In this document: in pieces, positions 24,901 to 35,150 of the stretch | Layout of the letters: every line of letters begins with the position of its first letter | Numbering within the stretch: position 1 is the stretch's first letter | Source of the DNA: Progne subis subis | Taxonomy: Eukaryota > Chordata > Aves > Passeriformes > Hirundinidae | Reading direction: 5' to 3' | NCBI GenBank assembly: GCA_022316685.1 | Contig: JAKJHU010000066.1 | Span: 4,213,913 to 4,277,912 of the forward strand | DNA: 64,000 bases | Notes under the pieces: generated by a model | Databases searched by the model: none | What the model was told of the DNA's origin: nothing | Seen by the model: the letters and a program-made list of their open reading frames with translations, nothing else | Position numbers and translations under genes: made by a program

Positions 24901-25240
24901 AAACTCTTGTTATTGTTTATGTGATTTTCTCCCAATCAGAGTAGAAGTGAGAAGCAGAGGAATGTCCTTCCCATGTTATATTAAAATGCCTCTCATTTTC
25001 TGTCTGCAGCTGCTAATTTCAGAGTCATTAGGGGAGCACTTGCCAAGACACCTTTGTCTGAAGTGAGACCAGATCTCCAAACCTGCAGGGTGAGGATGGC
25101 TCTGCCACCCTCTCTGGTGGCCCTGGGACACTGAGTGTCTGCTCTCAGGCAGCAGACCTCATTGTGGAGGCCAAAACACACACCAGGTTTTAGTCCACAG
25201 CAGTTTGGAGTGACCAAACAGAGGCAATTTCACAGCTCTC
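21977..25240. other. Unique non-coding sequence
   Basis: No gene or dispersed repeat recognised. 22371-22435 is an almost pure C/T tract with only a few purines. Frames on both strands at 22.6-23.5 kb are mutually overlapping and have no recognised domain. Confidence 0.45.
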
Positions 25241-25365
25241 AGCTGTGGCTATTCCAGCCCTGGGGGTGTCCGAGGACAAGGTGGAGGGGGTTGGAGCAAC
25301 CTGGGATAGTGGAAGCTTGCCCATGGCAGGGGGCTGGAATTAGATGACCTTTAGGATCCCTCATC
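25241..25365 (+). mobile_element. CR1 LINE 3' fragment, eroded
   Basis: Plus-oriented: 'agctgtggctattccagccc', 'tccgaggacaaggtggagg', 'ttggagcaacctgggatag', 'gcccatggcagggggctgg', 'aattagatgacctttagga'. The terminal octamers are lost or replaced by an A10 run. Several small deletions relative to the other copies. Confidence 0.88.
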
Positions 25366-26334
25366 ATGAAAAAAAAAATCCTTCCTTATCACTATTCTGA
25401 TACAACCTCGTCTAGAATCCTGTAATTTACCTTAAAACCCCAAAGCAAACCCATCTACCACTTAGAAACAAACAAATAAGAAACCAATAAACCCAACTCA
25501 ACCCACAGCCCACAGGGGTGAGATCTCTAAGTTTTATCTCTCAGTTTCCTTACAAATCACTGACTTGGGCAGACCCAAAGGGCTGGGTGAATTTTGATTG
25601 ACCTGCCACCTGCACTTATGGATAAGAAGCTCCCAGAGCAGCTCAAGAAGAGATGAAACAGTGCCAGGCTTATTTAAAGCAGTGGTTTTAAATTTAATTT
25701 TCTAGCTGGGGGAGTTGGGGGAGGGATAGAAGGCAACAGCTGTCTCATTATACCACAGAGGGTTCCTTAAGTGAAAACTGAATAGATTAGTCATGGAGAA
25801 AATTAAGACAAGGTCTTTAAGCCATCAATATCTCCCAATTTGAGTGCAGGAGGGAAGGGAGACAGTATTTTACTTCAATCTCCATGTCTGGGGGTTCAAA
25901 GTTTATTTTTAAATGTGCCTCAAAGCCAGATGTGAAATATTTTCTTTGCCCCAATCCTGTTTAAAAATGTCCAATCTAGCAATGATGTTTTTCCATCAGT
26001 CCCAAGACCAGCGTGTGGGATTGGAGAAGCTTGCAGAAGTCTGCATTGCATTTTTAGTCAATTATTTGAGTTTTCCTTCCAAGCAGAAAACCAGGATCAG
26101 TTCTGCCTCCCACCAAAGGATTATATCATGGCCAGTGTCTGCAGATCCAGTCCATCACTTAATCAGAATGGCCTGCAGGTGTCAGGAGAGACATGAGCAT
26201 GGTTTGGGGGGATTTTTGATGTTTTGGAGACCCCCCCAAACATTTGCCTCTCACCACCAGCACTCTGGGGAAATGACCATTGAATGGTCAGCGCTTCTGA
26301 CCACTGGTTTGAGGCGGTGGTTCTCATGTCCTCC
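25366..26334. other. Unique non-coding sequence
   Basis: No gene seen. A plus-strand frame from 25913 to 26476 ends inside a CR1-like patch and has no recognised motif. Confidence 0.45.
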
Positions 26335-26395
26335 AGGGAATCACAGGACAGTAAAGATTGGAAAAGAGCAGGGGGGTCATCAGCTCCAACCTCCT
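26335..26395 (-). mobile_element. Probable degenerate CR1 3' fragment
   Basis: 'gggaatcacaggacagtaaa' then 'gattggaaaagagcag' and 'gtcatcagctccaacctcc' resembles the reverse complement of a CR1 terminus (octamer, 'ggttggaaaagacct', 'gatcatcgagtccaac'). It is short and diverged, so the identification is tentative. Confidence 0.45.
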
Positions 26396-27245
26396 TTCCT
26401 CAGGCTGGCTGTACTCCTGACTCCAGCCAGGTCTCCAAATCTTTCTCTCTTCCTCATCCTCTTCCTGCTCCCCTAGGCAGATCCCCAAAGGATTTGACAT
26501 GGCAAGATGAAATGTGACAGAGAGGGAGGCCCAAACAGACCTTTGCTAACTGCCCCAGATAATTTGGCTGCTTTTTGGTCACACCGATTGCCAGTTTGGG
26601 GTGATTGGGTAGCTGAGACATTTATTGATGGAGGGGATGTTGCGTGAGCATGTCAAGAGCTTTGCTGAGGTTAAGCTGTCTTACATCTGCTGCTGCTCCC
26701 CTGACCCTTGAGGGTCATTACACTGTCATAGGAGGAAATTAGGTTGGTTGGATGTGATTTGTTCCTTGGAAATTGAGGCCGGATGCTACTTATCCCTTTG
26801 CCATTTTCTAGGTGCTAAGAGACAGATTGCTTGACTCTTCACTCCCAAGATTTTTCTCAGCACCGAAGCTGGGCTGATTTTTCCCTAATTCCCCAGACTC
26901 TCCATTCCTTTTACTCTCTTTCAGGAGGATGATGTATTTGCTAGGTGATAATAGCTTTACATTTCGACCAGACCTTGAGGTTCAAATTGACAGAGAGCTG
27001 TTCTGCAGTGCTGAAGGTCCTTCCCAGTGGGATGTGGGCAGATCATCACATGAAGATTCAGTGATTTTTAGTTGCCCCATCCTAGAGCTAAGTGGGGCAG
27101 CTCTGCCCCAAGCTGAGGGGCTCTGCCTGGTGGAGCTCTGGGAAACCCACTCCTTGTTTGCTTCGTGTTTAAATGAAGCCAACCTGTTTTTAGGCAAAGC
27201 TGGTACAGAAGACAGGCAGGGAAATAAAAATGTGCTCAAAAACCC
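26396..27245. other. Unique non-coding sequence
   Basis: No gene or repeat recognised. Confidence 0.4.
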
Positions 27246-27265
27246 TTTTTTTTTTTTTTTTTTTT
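27246..27265. repeat. T20 homopolymer
   Basis: 20 T just upstream of the CpG-containing block at 27300-27540. Confidence 0.92.
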
Positions 27266-27299
27266 GGTTGTCCGACCCAAGTATTGTCTCTGTTGAGAC

Positions 27300-27540
27300 T
27301 TTAATTTTTATTTTTTTTCCCTTTAATAACGAGCCGCTGCATTGTCCTCTCCCTGCGCCCGCATTGTTGGCCTCTGAAAACGCAATTAGAGCATATAGAG
27401 TATCGCTAATTTAGTTTTGAAGGATGTATTGTGGGGAATTAAAATAAAAATAAAGGCGAGGGGGAGACCTTGTGCTAGCCGCTGTTGCTGCGAACAAAAG
27501 CGAGCAGGGTTCAGACAATTGTCTGCCTCTGCCTGGGATG
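27300..27540. promoter_or_regulatory. Candidate conserved non-coding element
   Basis: Repeat-free sequence with about eleven CpGs in 190 bp (aacgagccgctg, ctgcgcccgca, aaaacgcaat, tatcgctaat, agccgctg, tgcgaac, aagcgagc) mixed with AT-rich homeodomain-like patches (gctaattta, ggaattaaaa). It has no credible frame on either strand. This looks like constrained regulatory DNA, but constraint has to be shown by cross-species alignment. Confidence 0.3.
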
Positions 27541-27863
27541 GCTCTTGTTTTCTGCCTGAAGAGAATGAGCAGGACACAGAACAAAGCCCAGGCTCAACCT
27601 CTCGTGGAGTATGCTCCGATGGCCAAAATGTAAGGGTTGCTGTGTGTGAATAGCATGAAACAAAGGAGATTTTAATTGCAAACTTTGATCATCCCCTTTG
27701 GTCCCCGGCACGGCTTGCTATGGCTTCCTCACTTGGAAGCCCTTGCAACTTTGCAAATGTTTTTTGGGGGGTATCCGTCATGTGACCTTGTCAAAAAGAC
27801 AGAAAGTTGCTTTTTTTTTTCTACCCCCAAACAATAACAATCCAGATTTTTGGTTGTTTGGGC

Positions 27864-27939
27864 TTTTTTTTTTTTTTTTTTTGATGGGGTTTTCTTTTTT
27901 TTTTTTTTTTTTTTTTTTTGGCTTTGTTGTTTTGTTTTG

Positions 27940-27966
<27 letters not shown>
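27864..27966. repeat. T runs plus (TTTTG)n
   Basis: T19 (27864-27882), T25 (27895-27919) and a (TTTTG)n array of about eight units (27928-27966). The plus strand is almost free of A and C over 100 bp. The minus-strand frame crossing it is a chance lysine/glutamine/asparagine run. Confidence 0.93.
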
Positions 27967-27970
<4 letters not shown>

Positions 27971-29941
27971 CTCCTCCTTTCTCTACTTTACAGCTGAGGC
28001 AAAACCCTGTTAGCTGTGCTGGCCGCCACATTTTCACTCTCATCCGACCAAGCTGCAAGAAACCAGGACTCCTGTGACCTCGCGCTAAAGAATAAGGTGG
28101 TCTCTGACTTTTTCCCTGCTCATAAATTCTGTTTGGGTAGATAAAGGTAGCGAAAGGTCTGTGTTGTGGCCTTGCCAGAGATCTGCTAGCTGGGAGCTCT
28201 CCTGGGAGGCCAGGAGAAAGATTACATCTGCCTCCTGGAAAACCTCTGCAAATTCCAGGCTGCAGAGCAAACGGAGCAGCCCAGCCTGCTGTGAACCCTT
28301 GGCCAAGCAGGGCGGACGTGGTGCAGGCAGTGAAGGTGGGTAATGAGTAGCTCTGGGTCTGCCAAGCACACAGAGGCAGGAACCAAACCATCCAGGGCAA
28401 TCCTCTGATCCTTCATGCCTTGCACGCACACTGCTGAGCTCCCCTTGTCCCCACATCACGGTGTTTCTCTGTTGGGAATGGCCCTGGCGTGGGATAGCTC
28501 CTGAGTTCGGCTGGTGTGGGGCTCAGGGAAGTCCTGTCTGGCCACAGAGACATTGCCAAGCACATGGGTGTTCGAGGGTCAGTGCTTGGTTAGGTGTCAT
28601 TGGGCCAGAAATAGCTTAATTGTGATGTTTATCTCAGACATGAAATCTTTTCCTGGCTACTTTTACAGTAAGGACAGCAGGGAAGATGTTAATGAGGAGC
28701 AGCATCGTGCCTTGGTTACAACATTTACACAGTCAGAGGCACCTGGGTGCTGCAGGACAAAGCTGGAGTGAAATAATGGAGAGAGAATGTCAGGGACTTG
28801 CTGTTCAGGAGCTCTGGACTGCTTCAACACCTCCTTCCAGCATGGCTCAAGGTTTCCTGACAGCAGCAGAGGTAAACTTAAAGCTTTCCTCCTTTGATGC
28901 TTTTTCTCTGCAGTGTCATTCTGATTCTCTGCCTTTCTTCTGCTGTAATAAAATGTGCCCTCTCCCTTCTCCTTCCTAAACAATCTCCTGTCCTTCTCTG
29001 TGCTCTGTGCTCTGTGCTCTGTCTGTTTTTGTTTGTTTGTTTGTTGTTTTCTAGACAGCCCAAGGGTACTTTTTTCCGAAGATTCATCTGGCTTGAAGGG
29101 ACACCTATGTCCAACGAAGTCTTGACCATCACTGAAGGGAAGGAGGCACATTAATTCAAGTCCCCATCTAAAACAGATCAAGGAAACTGTGTTGGGTGGC
29201 ATGAAACCCAGCCTGGCAGGGTATCTGTGACCTCCTCAAAAGACAGATTTTGGGAGTGACAGCACTGGCAGAGCGTCATGAACTATCTCCTGCTCTGCAT
29301 CTTTAGTCTGTTTGCCCTGGAAATTGTAGCTGGAGGTACAGTGAGTGAGCTGGAAAAAGGCAGCCTGGCAAGTTCAGCTGGCTTGTTTGTTAAAGTTTCC
29401 ACCTTTCTTGTCTTTTAAAACATTTTTATGAGGTTTTCCCTCTGCAGGTAACTGTCCTCTCCCATGGCTCCCACTTCCTGGGCCCAAAGCATCCCTGAAA
29501 TGAGGAATGCCGGTCTGGAATTACACTGCAGGCTTTGCTAATGTCAGAGTACATCTGGCTCAGCCACAGATGTAGCTCTGGTTCCTGTGTGTCCCATCTT
29601 CCCACCCAGCAAGAGCTTTCCATCAGCTTCTTCCAGGAGGCACAGGGGAGTCTCTGCCAGTGCCCTTGGTGGTGGAGGCTGAGGACATGCTGTGTGCAAT
29701 GGTCTAGAGGAGGAAAGCAGCGTTAGGAATTACACATTTAGTGTTGTGGCACTGGAGGAAGGAAAAAAAACCCCTCAGTCTCACACAGTGTTTGATGTTG
29801 TCCGAGGTGAAAACACAGGGTGAGTAATTCCAGGCCAGAGTTTGTTGTGTAAACCTGAGCAGAACCTTGGTTGCATTTAGAAACCTTTTGTAGGGTAAAA
29901 AGTGCTGCAGAAGTCTGACTGTTGATGTTCCCATGGCTGGA
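27967..29941. other. Unique non-coding sequence
   Basis: No gene recognised. Contains the heptamer and tetramer repeats at 28994-29044. 27990-28090 is a repeat-free patch with some CpGs (ggccgcca, atccgacc, ctcgcgc) that may belong with the 27.3 kb block. Confidence 0.4.
28994..29044. repeat. (CTCTGTG)n next to (GTTT)n
   Basis: About four tandem copies of a 7-bp unit (28994-29022) directly followed by GTTT tetramers (29025-29044). Confidence 0.9.
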
Positions 29942-30342
29942 GCCAGGCTGGGAGAGCTGGGGGTGTTCACCTGGAGAAAACTCCAGGGAGCAGCTCAGAG
30001 TCCCTGCCAGGGCCTAAAGGGGCTCCAGGAGAGCTGCAGAGGGACTGGGGAGAAGGCCTGGAGGGACAGGACACAGGGAATGGCTTCCACTGACAAAAGG
30101 CAGGTTTAGATTAGATATTAGGAAGAAATCCTTTCCTGTGAGGGTGGTGAGGCCCTGGCACAGGGTGCCCAGAGAAGCTGTGGCTGCTCCTGGATCCCTG
30201 GAAGTGTCCAAGGCCAGGCTGGACAGGGCTTGGAGCAACCTGGAATGGCGGGAGGTGTCCCTGCCCATGGCAGGGGGTGGCACTGGATGATCTTTAAGGT
30301 CTCTTCCAACCCAGTTCCCTGTGATTCTCTGATTCTGTTTGC
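29942..30342 (+). mobile_element. CR1 LINE 3' fragment
   Basis: Plus-oriented and about 400 bp. It shows 'gagagctgggggtgttcacc', 'ctggagaaaactccaggg', 'gacaggacacagggaatgg', 'ttagattagatattaggaag', 'ggtgaggccctggcacagg', 'aggccaggctggacaggg', 'cccatggcagggggtggca', 'atgatctttaaggtctcttc' and the terminal octamer (gtgattctctgattct). Well preserved, common 3'-end type, no open frame. Confidence 0.95.
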
Positions 30343-32022
30343 CACTCTGGCCATGAAGAGTTGTCAGACTGGGACATGGACACTCCCAGTATTCCCCCTC
30401 CTTCCCCAAGTCTCTCCATGCACAAAGTCATGGGGACATCAACACCAATAAAGATCCAGGCTCTGACAAAGCCAAGGCCTCTTTGCTGACATGCAGCAGA
30501 CACAGGGCAGAGTGCCCGACTCCTGTTAACCCCTGACACCTGCTTTTTGAGTGGTCCTGGTGGTTTGTGTATGGAAAACAGACCTGATCTGTCCTGGGAA
30601 TCTCAGCAGCTCCCCAGGGTCTTCAGTGCAGCGCTGGGGCTGTGTGTGGCCCAGGCTGTAATGCAGCATGGGAAAGTACAAATGCTACTGCAGGGAGACC
30701 ATTTATAATAAAATTTAGAATGTGTTTCAGTCATTTACACAGAGATCTGCCAAATATCTGGAGTTTGTCTCTGATTTTATTTCACAGTTTCTCTGTGTGT
30801 GTGTGCGTGCAGGCACAAGTTCTGACTGGGAGATGCTGTTGCTTTAAATTCCTACCAGCAGTTTGCAAGTTTCCAGCCCTTCAGGGACAATTTCACAGAA
30901 TAACTCCAGTTCCCTGTAAACATTTGAAGCCTTTATTCAGCCCAACTCAATTCCCAACAAGTCCTTCTGCCCCATATTCCTCATGGACTGGCTCTCCATG
31001 GCTCCCTCTGCAGCACTTTGCTTAAGCTGTCTGAGCGGCTGAGTCTCAAACCAACAGGGAATTTAGGAAGGAAGTTTAAGCTTCCTGCATCTCGGCTTTC
31101 TTTCCCAAAGAGCCATGAGCACAGAAAAATGCTCATCACTTTCCCCAACTACCCCCAGCTTTGTGAAGGGGATTTGAATTCCTTGGATGCTTGAAGACAT
31201 CACCTTGCTCAACCATTCCTGTCCCAGTAGAACACTAAATGGATTTACTTTGCTGAAAAAAACAACAGCAACAAAACCCAAAAAGCCCACCACAAAACAA
31301 AACAAAACAAAAAACCAACAACCTACTCTGTGAATGGCTTTTTATTATGTTTGACTTAATGCTGGCATAAATTCTCCCAAATTTATTTCAAGTTTGCTTG
31401 AAAACCTCATTTGCCTAATTGTAATAATAAAACAACAGCATACGCAGATGTCTCCTGTCTTTTTAAAACTCAATTTATTTTCAATTAGCAGTGATTCAGT
31501 GCTTGTTTTTTGGGGAGGAGGCACGTGGATGGCTGTTGGGGGAAAGGTGTGCATGTCAGGTGGCATCTCAGAGTTGTTAGAAAAACAGCAAATCCGAGCA
31601 CAAGGGATACACAGAACCCATTGCCCTGGTCTGGCCGCGTAAATCTGCAAGAGATCAAATCCAAGGCATGAAAAAAATATGATCTGGGAGGCTGGGAAGT
31701 GCCAGGAGAGGTATGTACTGTCCAAAGGGCTGTGCCATGGGCAGGTGCTGCCTTTCAGTCTTGGGGAGGTCTGGACCACGTCGTGACTCATTTGGGAGAT
31801 GCAGCCATGCAAATTAGGGAAAATCTGGAGAATGTGATGAGATTATGAGAGGAAATGACTCCACTTTACCCTGCTTCAGACAACACTGAGAGTTCTGCTC
31901 TGCTCTTTACTCCACAGCTAATGGAGGGCTGAGCTCCTCAGAGCACAGTTAAACCCTGCAGGCACTGGTTTGGGGAAAATAAATGGCATCAGTTTCATTT
32001 AAGAGAAACTGAGACAGAGCAA
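30343..32022. other. Unique non-coding sequence
   Basis: No gene seen. A (CAAAA)n patch lies at 31285-31312. 30650-30790 is an even-composition, repeat-free patch of unknown status. Confidence 0.45.
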
Positions 32023-32103
32023 CTCTGCCCATGGCAGGGGCCAGGAGAGGTTGGAACTGGATGATCTCTAAGGTCTCTTTCCACTCAAACCATTCTGTGA
32101 CTC
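32023..32103 (+). mobile_element. Short CR1 LINE 3' end
   Basis: Plus-oriented: 'ctctgcccatggcaggggcc', 'gttggaactggatgatctct', 'aaggtctctttccactcaa', 'ccattctgtgactcagtgg'. About 80 bp, 5'-truncated, ending in a recognisable octamer. Confidence 0.88.
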
Positions 32104-32312
32104 AGTGGTTGTATGAACTCACTGACTCTGCTGTGGCTGCTCAGATATAACGGGATTATGCAGAGTTATGAAACAAACCCTTTCTCTCCATGTTGTGGTT
32201 GTTAACAGGCTCCAGCTGAGGCTCAGTGGGGAGCTGAGCTGCCTTCACCTGCTGCAGGATTCAAAGTGACTTGAACCAGGCTAAAACCCAGGCTAAATCA
32301 TCCACCTCCCTG
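32104..32312. other. Unique sequence
   Basis: Short unique spacer between a CR1 end and the solo LTR. Confidence 0.4.
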
Positions 32313-32318
32313 ATACGA
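32313..32318. repeat. Target-site duplication, left copy
   Basis: ATACGA on the plus strand, repeated exactly at 32697-32702 on the other side of the LTR. A 6-bp duplication fits retroviral integration. Confidence 0.8.
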
Positions 32319-32696
32319 TGCCTTGGGAAGGCTGACCTGGAACAGAGACTGGACAGAGCTAGAGAATAAAGTAAATATTTATTGAAAGGCCTTTAGGGTA
32401 CACCTTGGGCAGGACGAGAGCCTGACCAGGGCTACACCCAAGGTGGACCCCAAATGGTCACAGAATGGACGAGCGGTCACGAGGTCTCACAAATTTATAA
32501 GTTTTTGTCTATTTTACATATTGGAGTTTAGTTGTCCAATTACAGCTTCAGGTTATGAAGTCCCATCCTCCTTGTTCTCTCCCCTCAGCCCACCGTCAGG
32601 CTTTTTTGGGCCTGAAACTTGTAACTGTTGTCCTTGGTCTCAAGCTGGGAAAGGATATGTTTTGTCTGCCTACTGTGTGAAGAGAGCTAACATTTA
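32319..32696 (-). mobile_element. Solo LTR of an endogenous retrovirus
   Basis: A 378-bp block flanked by a perfect 6-bp direct repeat. It aligns end to end, as reverse complement, with 52614-52993. Shared segments include 'gaccaaggacaac', 'caggcccaaaa', 'ataacctgaagct', 'ccaccttgggtgtagccctg' and 'ctgtccagtct'. On the minus strand it shows a TATA-like box (ttataa, 32495-32500) and an AATAAA signal (32378-32383) in the order expected of U3-R-U5. There is no internal viral sequence on either side, so it is a solo LTR left by recombination of a former provirus. With these boundaries the element starts T-A-A-A-TGTTAG and ends CA, so the canonical TG is 4 bases inside. The viral family cannot be named from the sequence alone. 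Confidence 0.85.
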
Positions 32697-32702
32697 ATAC
32701 GA
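32697..32702. repeat. Target-site duplication, right copy
   Basis: ATACGA, identical to 32313-32318. Confidence 0.8.
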
Positions 32703-33539
32703 GGCTCAGAGCTACACACCTAGGCAGCACAGAATCCAAAAAACTTGAAACCTTAAACTCAAGGCATCAGGCAGACACCTCTGAAAGTCTTTGATGCAGC
32801 ACCTGAAAGCAGCAGAGAAGCTGCAGCATGGCCAAGGTGCTCCAGCTTTGCTTCTTCGCTTCTCCCTGCTGGGATAAACAAGGCGGAGATCTTCCAGAGA
32901 AATCAGCATTTTCCTGGCATGTGTTTGTAGAGGAGAGGTCAGGCAGGGCTTGCAAGGAGTGCAGGAACATGCAGGGAGAGCAAAAAATCACTGACCTTTC
33001 CAGGTGTTTGCAGAGTCATGTTGGTCATGATGCCCTGGCATATAGTTGGAATTGGAGCCCTTGTACAGCTTTTGGCTATCTTGAGTTGTGCTGAATGAGA
33101 TGCAAATAAATTGTGATGAGCATCTGGGATTCTAGGAAATTGCTATAAATAATGCATGTGACTTGCTCAGGTTTGTAGGTTTCCCAGGCAGAAGTGTTCT
33201 GTAAATCATTTAGGGCCAGTGCAAGGTGCAAGGGCAGTGTTTGTGCAGAAAGAGGCTCAGGTTTGTGTCCCACAGCAGCAGTGCCCTGATCAGGCTGCCC
33301 AGAAATGCCACCTTCTCTCTTCAGTTTATCATAAAAAGACTTCCCAGCCCTTGAACTTCCCCAAGACACTCTGGAAGAGCGTCCATCAGTGCCAGCTGCC
33401 ACTGTGGCGTTCTAAGATAGTCAGCAGAGGGATGAGAACAGGTTGGAGAAAAAAATAATAACTTAATTGTATAAATAATTAAATAGTATAAATAATATTA
33501 TTATTTGATAAATTATTAAATAATATTAATTATTTTAAA
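32703..33539. other. Unique sequence ending in an AT-rich patch
   Basis: No gene seen. 33452-33538 is a low-complexity A/T patch built from 'taaataat'-like words, touching the 3' end of the next CR1. Confidence 0.5.
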
Positions 33540-33735
33540 TCATAGGATCACAGACTGGTTTGTGTTGGAAGGGACCTTAAAGGTCATAGAGTCCCAGCAC
33601 CTGCCATGGGCAGGGACAACTTCCACTGTCCCAGGCTGCTCCAAGCCCTGCCCAGCCTGGCCTTGGAAACTTCCAGGGATCCAGGGGCAGCCACAGCTTC
33701 TCTGGGCACCCTGTGCCAGGGCATCATCTTTTCAC
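33540..33735 (-). mobile_element. CR1 LINE 3' fragment
   Basis: Reverse-oriented: 'cataggatcacagactggtt' octamers, 'gtgttggaagggaccttaaa', 'gccatgggcagggacaact', 'cactgtcccaggctgctcc', 'cttccagggatccaggggca', 'ctctgggcaccctgtgcc'. About 195 bp, common 3'-end type. Its 3' end abuts an AT-rich patch. Confidence 0.93.
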
Positions 33736-34984
33736 AGGATGCTCAGCAGCCATCAGCTGTCAACCACCAATCCTACCATCCCTTCTGCCCCTGAGGACAT
33801 GTTGTTATCTAAGACAAGAGAGTTCCTTTTTCCCATTCCTGATCTTTCACTCTACTCAGCTGGTAAAGAAGGGTGGAGAACTCTCCCAACAATGCTCTCA
33901 CCATGGGAGTTCTGCTCCCTGTCTGGTGCTTTTAATTGCTTGGAAAAAATCTGACAGAGGCTTTGTGCACCCTGAAGCTCGTCCATTCCCTCCAGGTGCA
34001 CTAGCTGATGTAGCAGATGATTCCTCCCTCCCTTTGTTCATCCTCTCAGCCCCTGCATGGGGGTGTAATAAAGCACCTTGTAACTGGGTCACTTGAAGGT
34101 TTCCATCTCCGAGTGTCTGGGTAAAACCCAGCCCTGTGCCGATGTGTGAGGGAGCAGATTAGAACCGGGAGTTAATTTGCTTTGGTTTTAGCTCTGTGAA
34201 ATTTGTGAAAGCAGAGAAGTCTGGTTCTGCAGTCCCGAAGGAAAGACCTGCTGTTGACTCTGACATCCTGGCTCCTGCCACGGGACTGGGAGGTTTCAGT
34301 GCCATCTGCCAAAGGGCACAGGGATCCACGCTGCTGGCTGGGGCACCAGCGTGAGACTGAGCACGCACAAAACTCACACAGAGTCTGAGAGAGCCCTTGC
34401 ATGCAAATTACTACAGGATTTGTGCTTTCAGCATCAGGGTGAGGCTTTTCCTGGGTCTGGCAGGTGAAAATTCAGACACTTTTTCAAGTGCCTCCTACTG
34501 TGGTTGTGTTTTGGTTAGAAGCATTGAAGAGAAAACATAAAATCAGCTCCATGCCACCTCTTTTAGCTTCTCCCTTGGAAAGGTCATTTATGGAATAGAC
34601 TTAAATGCAATATTTAAGGCAGGATAGCTGCAGCTGAAGCAATAATGTCTCGTGAAATGCTTGAAGCAATCAGAAATCTCCATGTCCTATCATCCAGTTT
34701 ATTTTACAATGTCCCTGGACAAAGAGAAATAAAAAGTTTACTTTTGCAGCTATGTAGGCAGGAGTAGAAAAATCTCATGTGGGTATGGGACTTGTAATCT
34801 TTGCTTGCTCTTGGGCTGCAAATCTGGTTCTTCTGAGCTGAAATAAGATGTTTCTGCAGCTCAGCCTGAGATATTTTACAGGGCTCTTTTGTCTGAGAGG
34901 TTCACAAAGATTTCAGGGAGTAGTCAAGCTCCCATGAGACACAGGAAATTCTGTTTAAACATTAAAAAAAAAAAACCCCAAATT
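33736..34984. other. Unique non-coding sequence
   Basis: No gene or repeat recognised apart from an A12 run near 34964. Confidence 0.45.
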
Positions 34985-35150
34985 ATTTTTACTGAGAGGG
35001 TGATCCAACACTGCTCTGGGTTGCCTGGAGAGGTTGTGGACTCTCCATCCATGGAAATATTCAAAACCCAACTGGGCACAGCCCTGAACTTGGTTGAACT
35101 CTTCCTACCTGAACAGTGGGATTTGGCCAGATGATCTCCAGAGGTTCCTC
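34985..35150 (+). mobile_element. CR1 LINE 3' fragment, older type
   Basis: Plus-oriented: 'actgagagggtgatccaaca', 'ctgctctgggttgcctggag', 'aggttgtggactctccatcc', 'ggaaatattcaaaacccaac', 'ccagatgatctccagaggtt'. This 3'-end type is related to the 2048-2202 copy and is more diverged than the common type. The terminal octamers are lost. Confidence 0.88.

Noticed and set aside
25913..26476. A 187-residue plus-strand open frame
   Set aside because: It has no domain or splice context and passes through a CR1-like fragment near its end. Frames of this size arise by chance in 64 kb.
27729..28400. A 223-residue minus-strand open frame, the longest in the window
   Set aside because: Its C-terminal half is poly-lysine and Lys/Gln/Asn repeats produced by the T/(TTTTG)n tract, and the rest has no recognisable domain.
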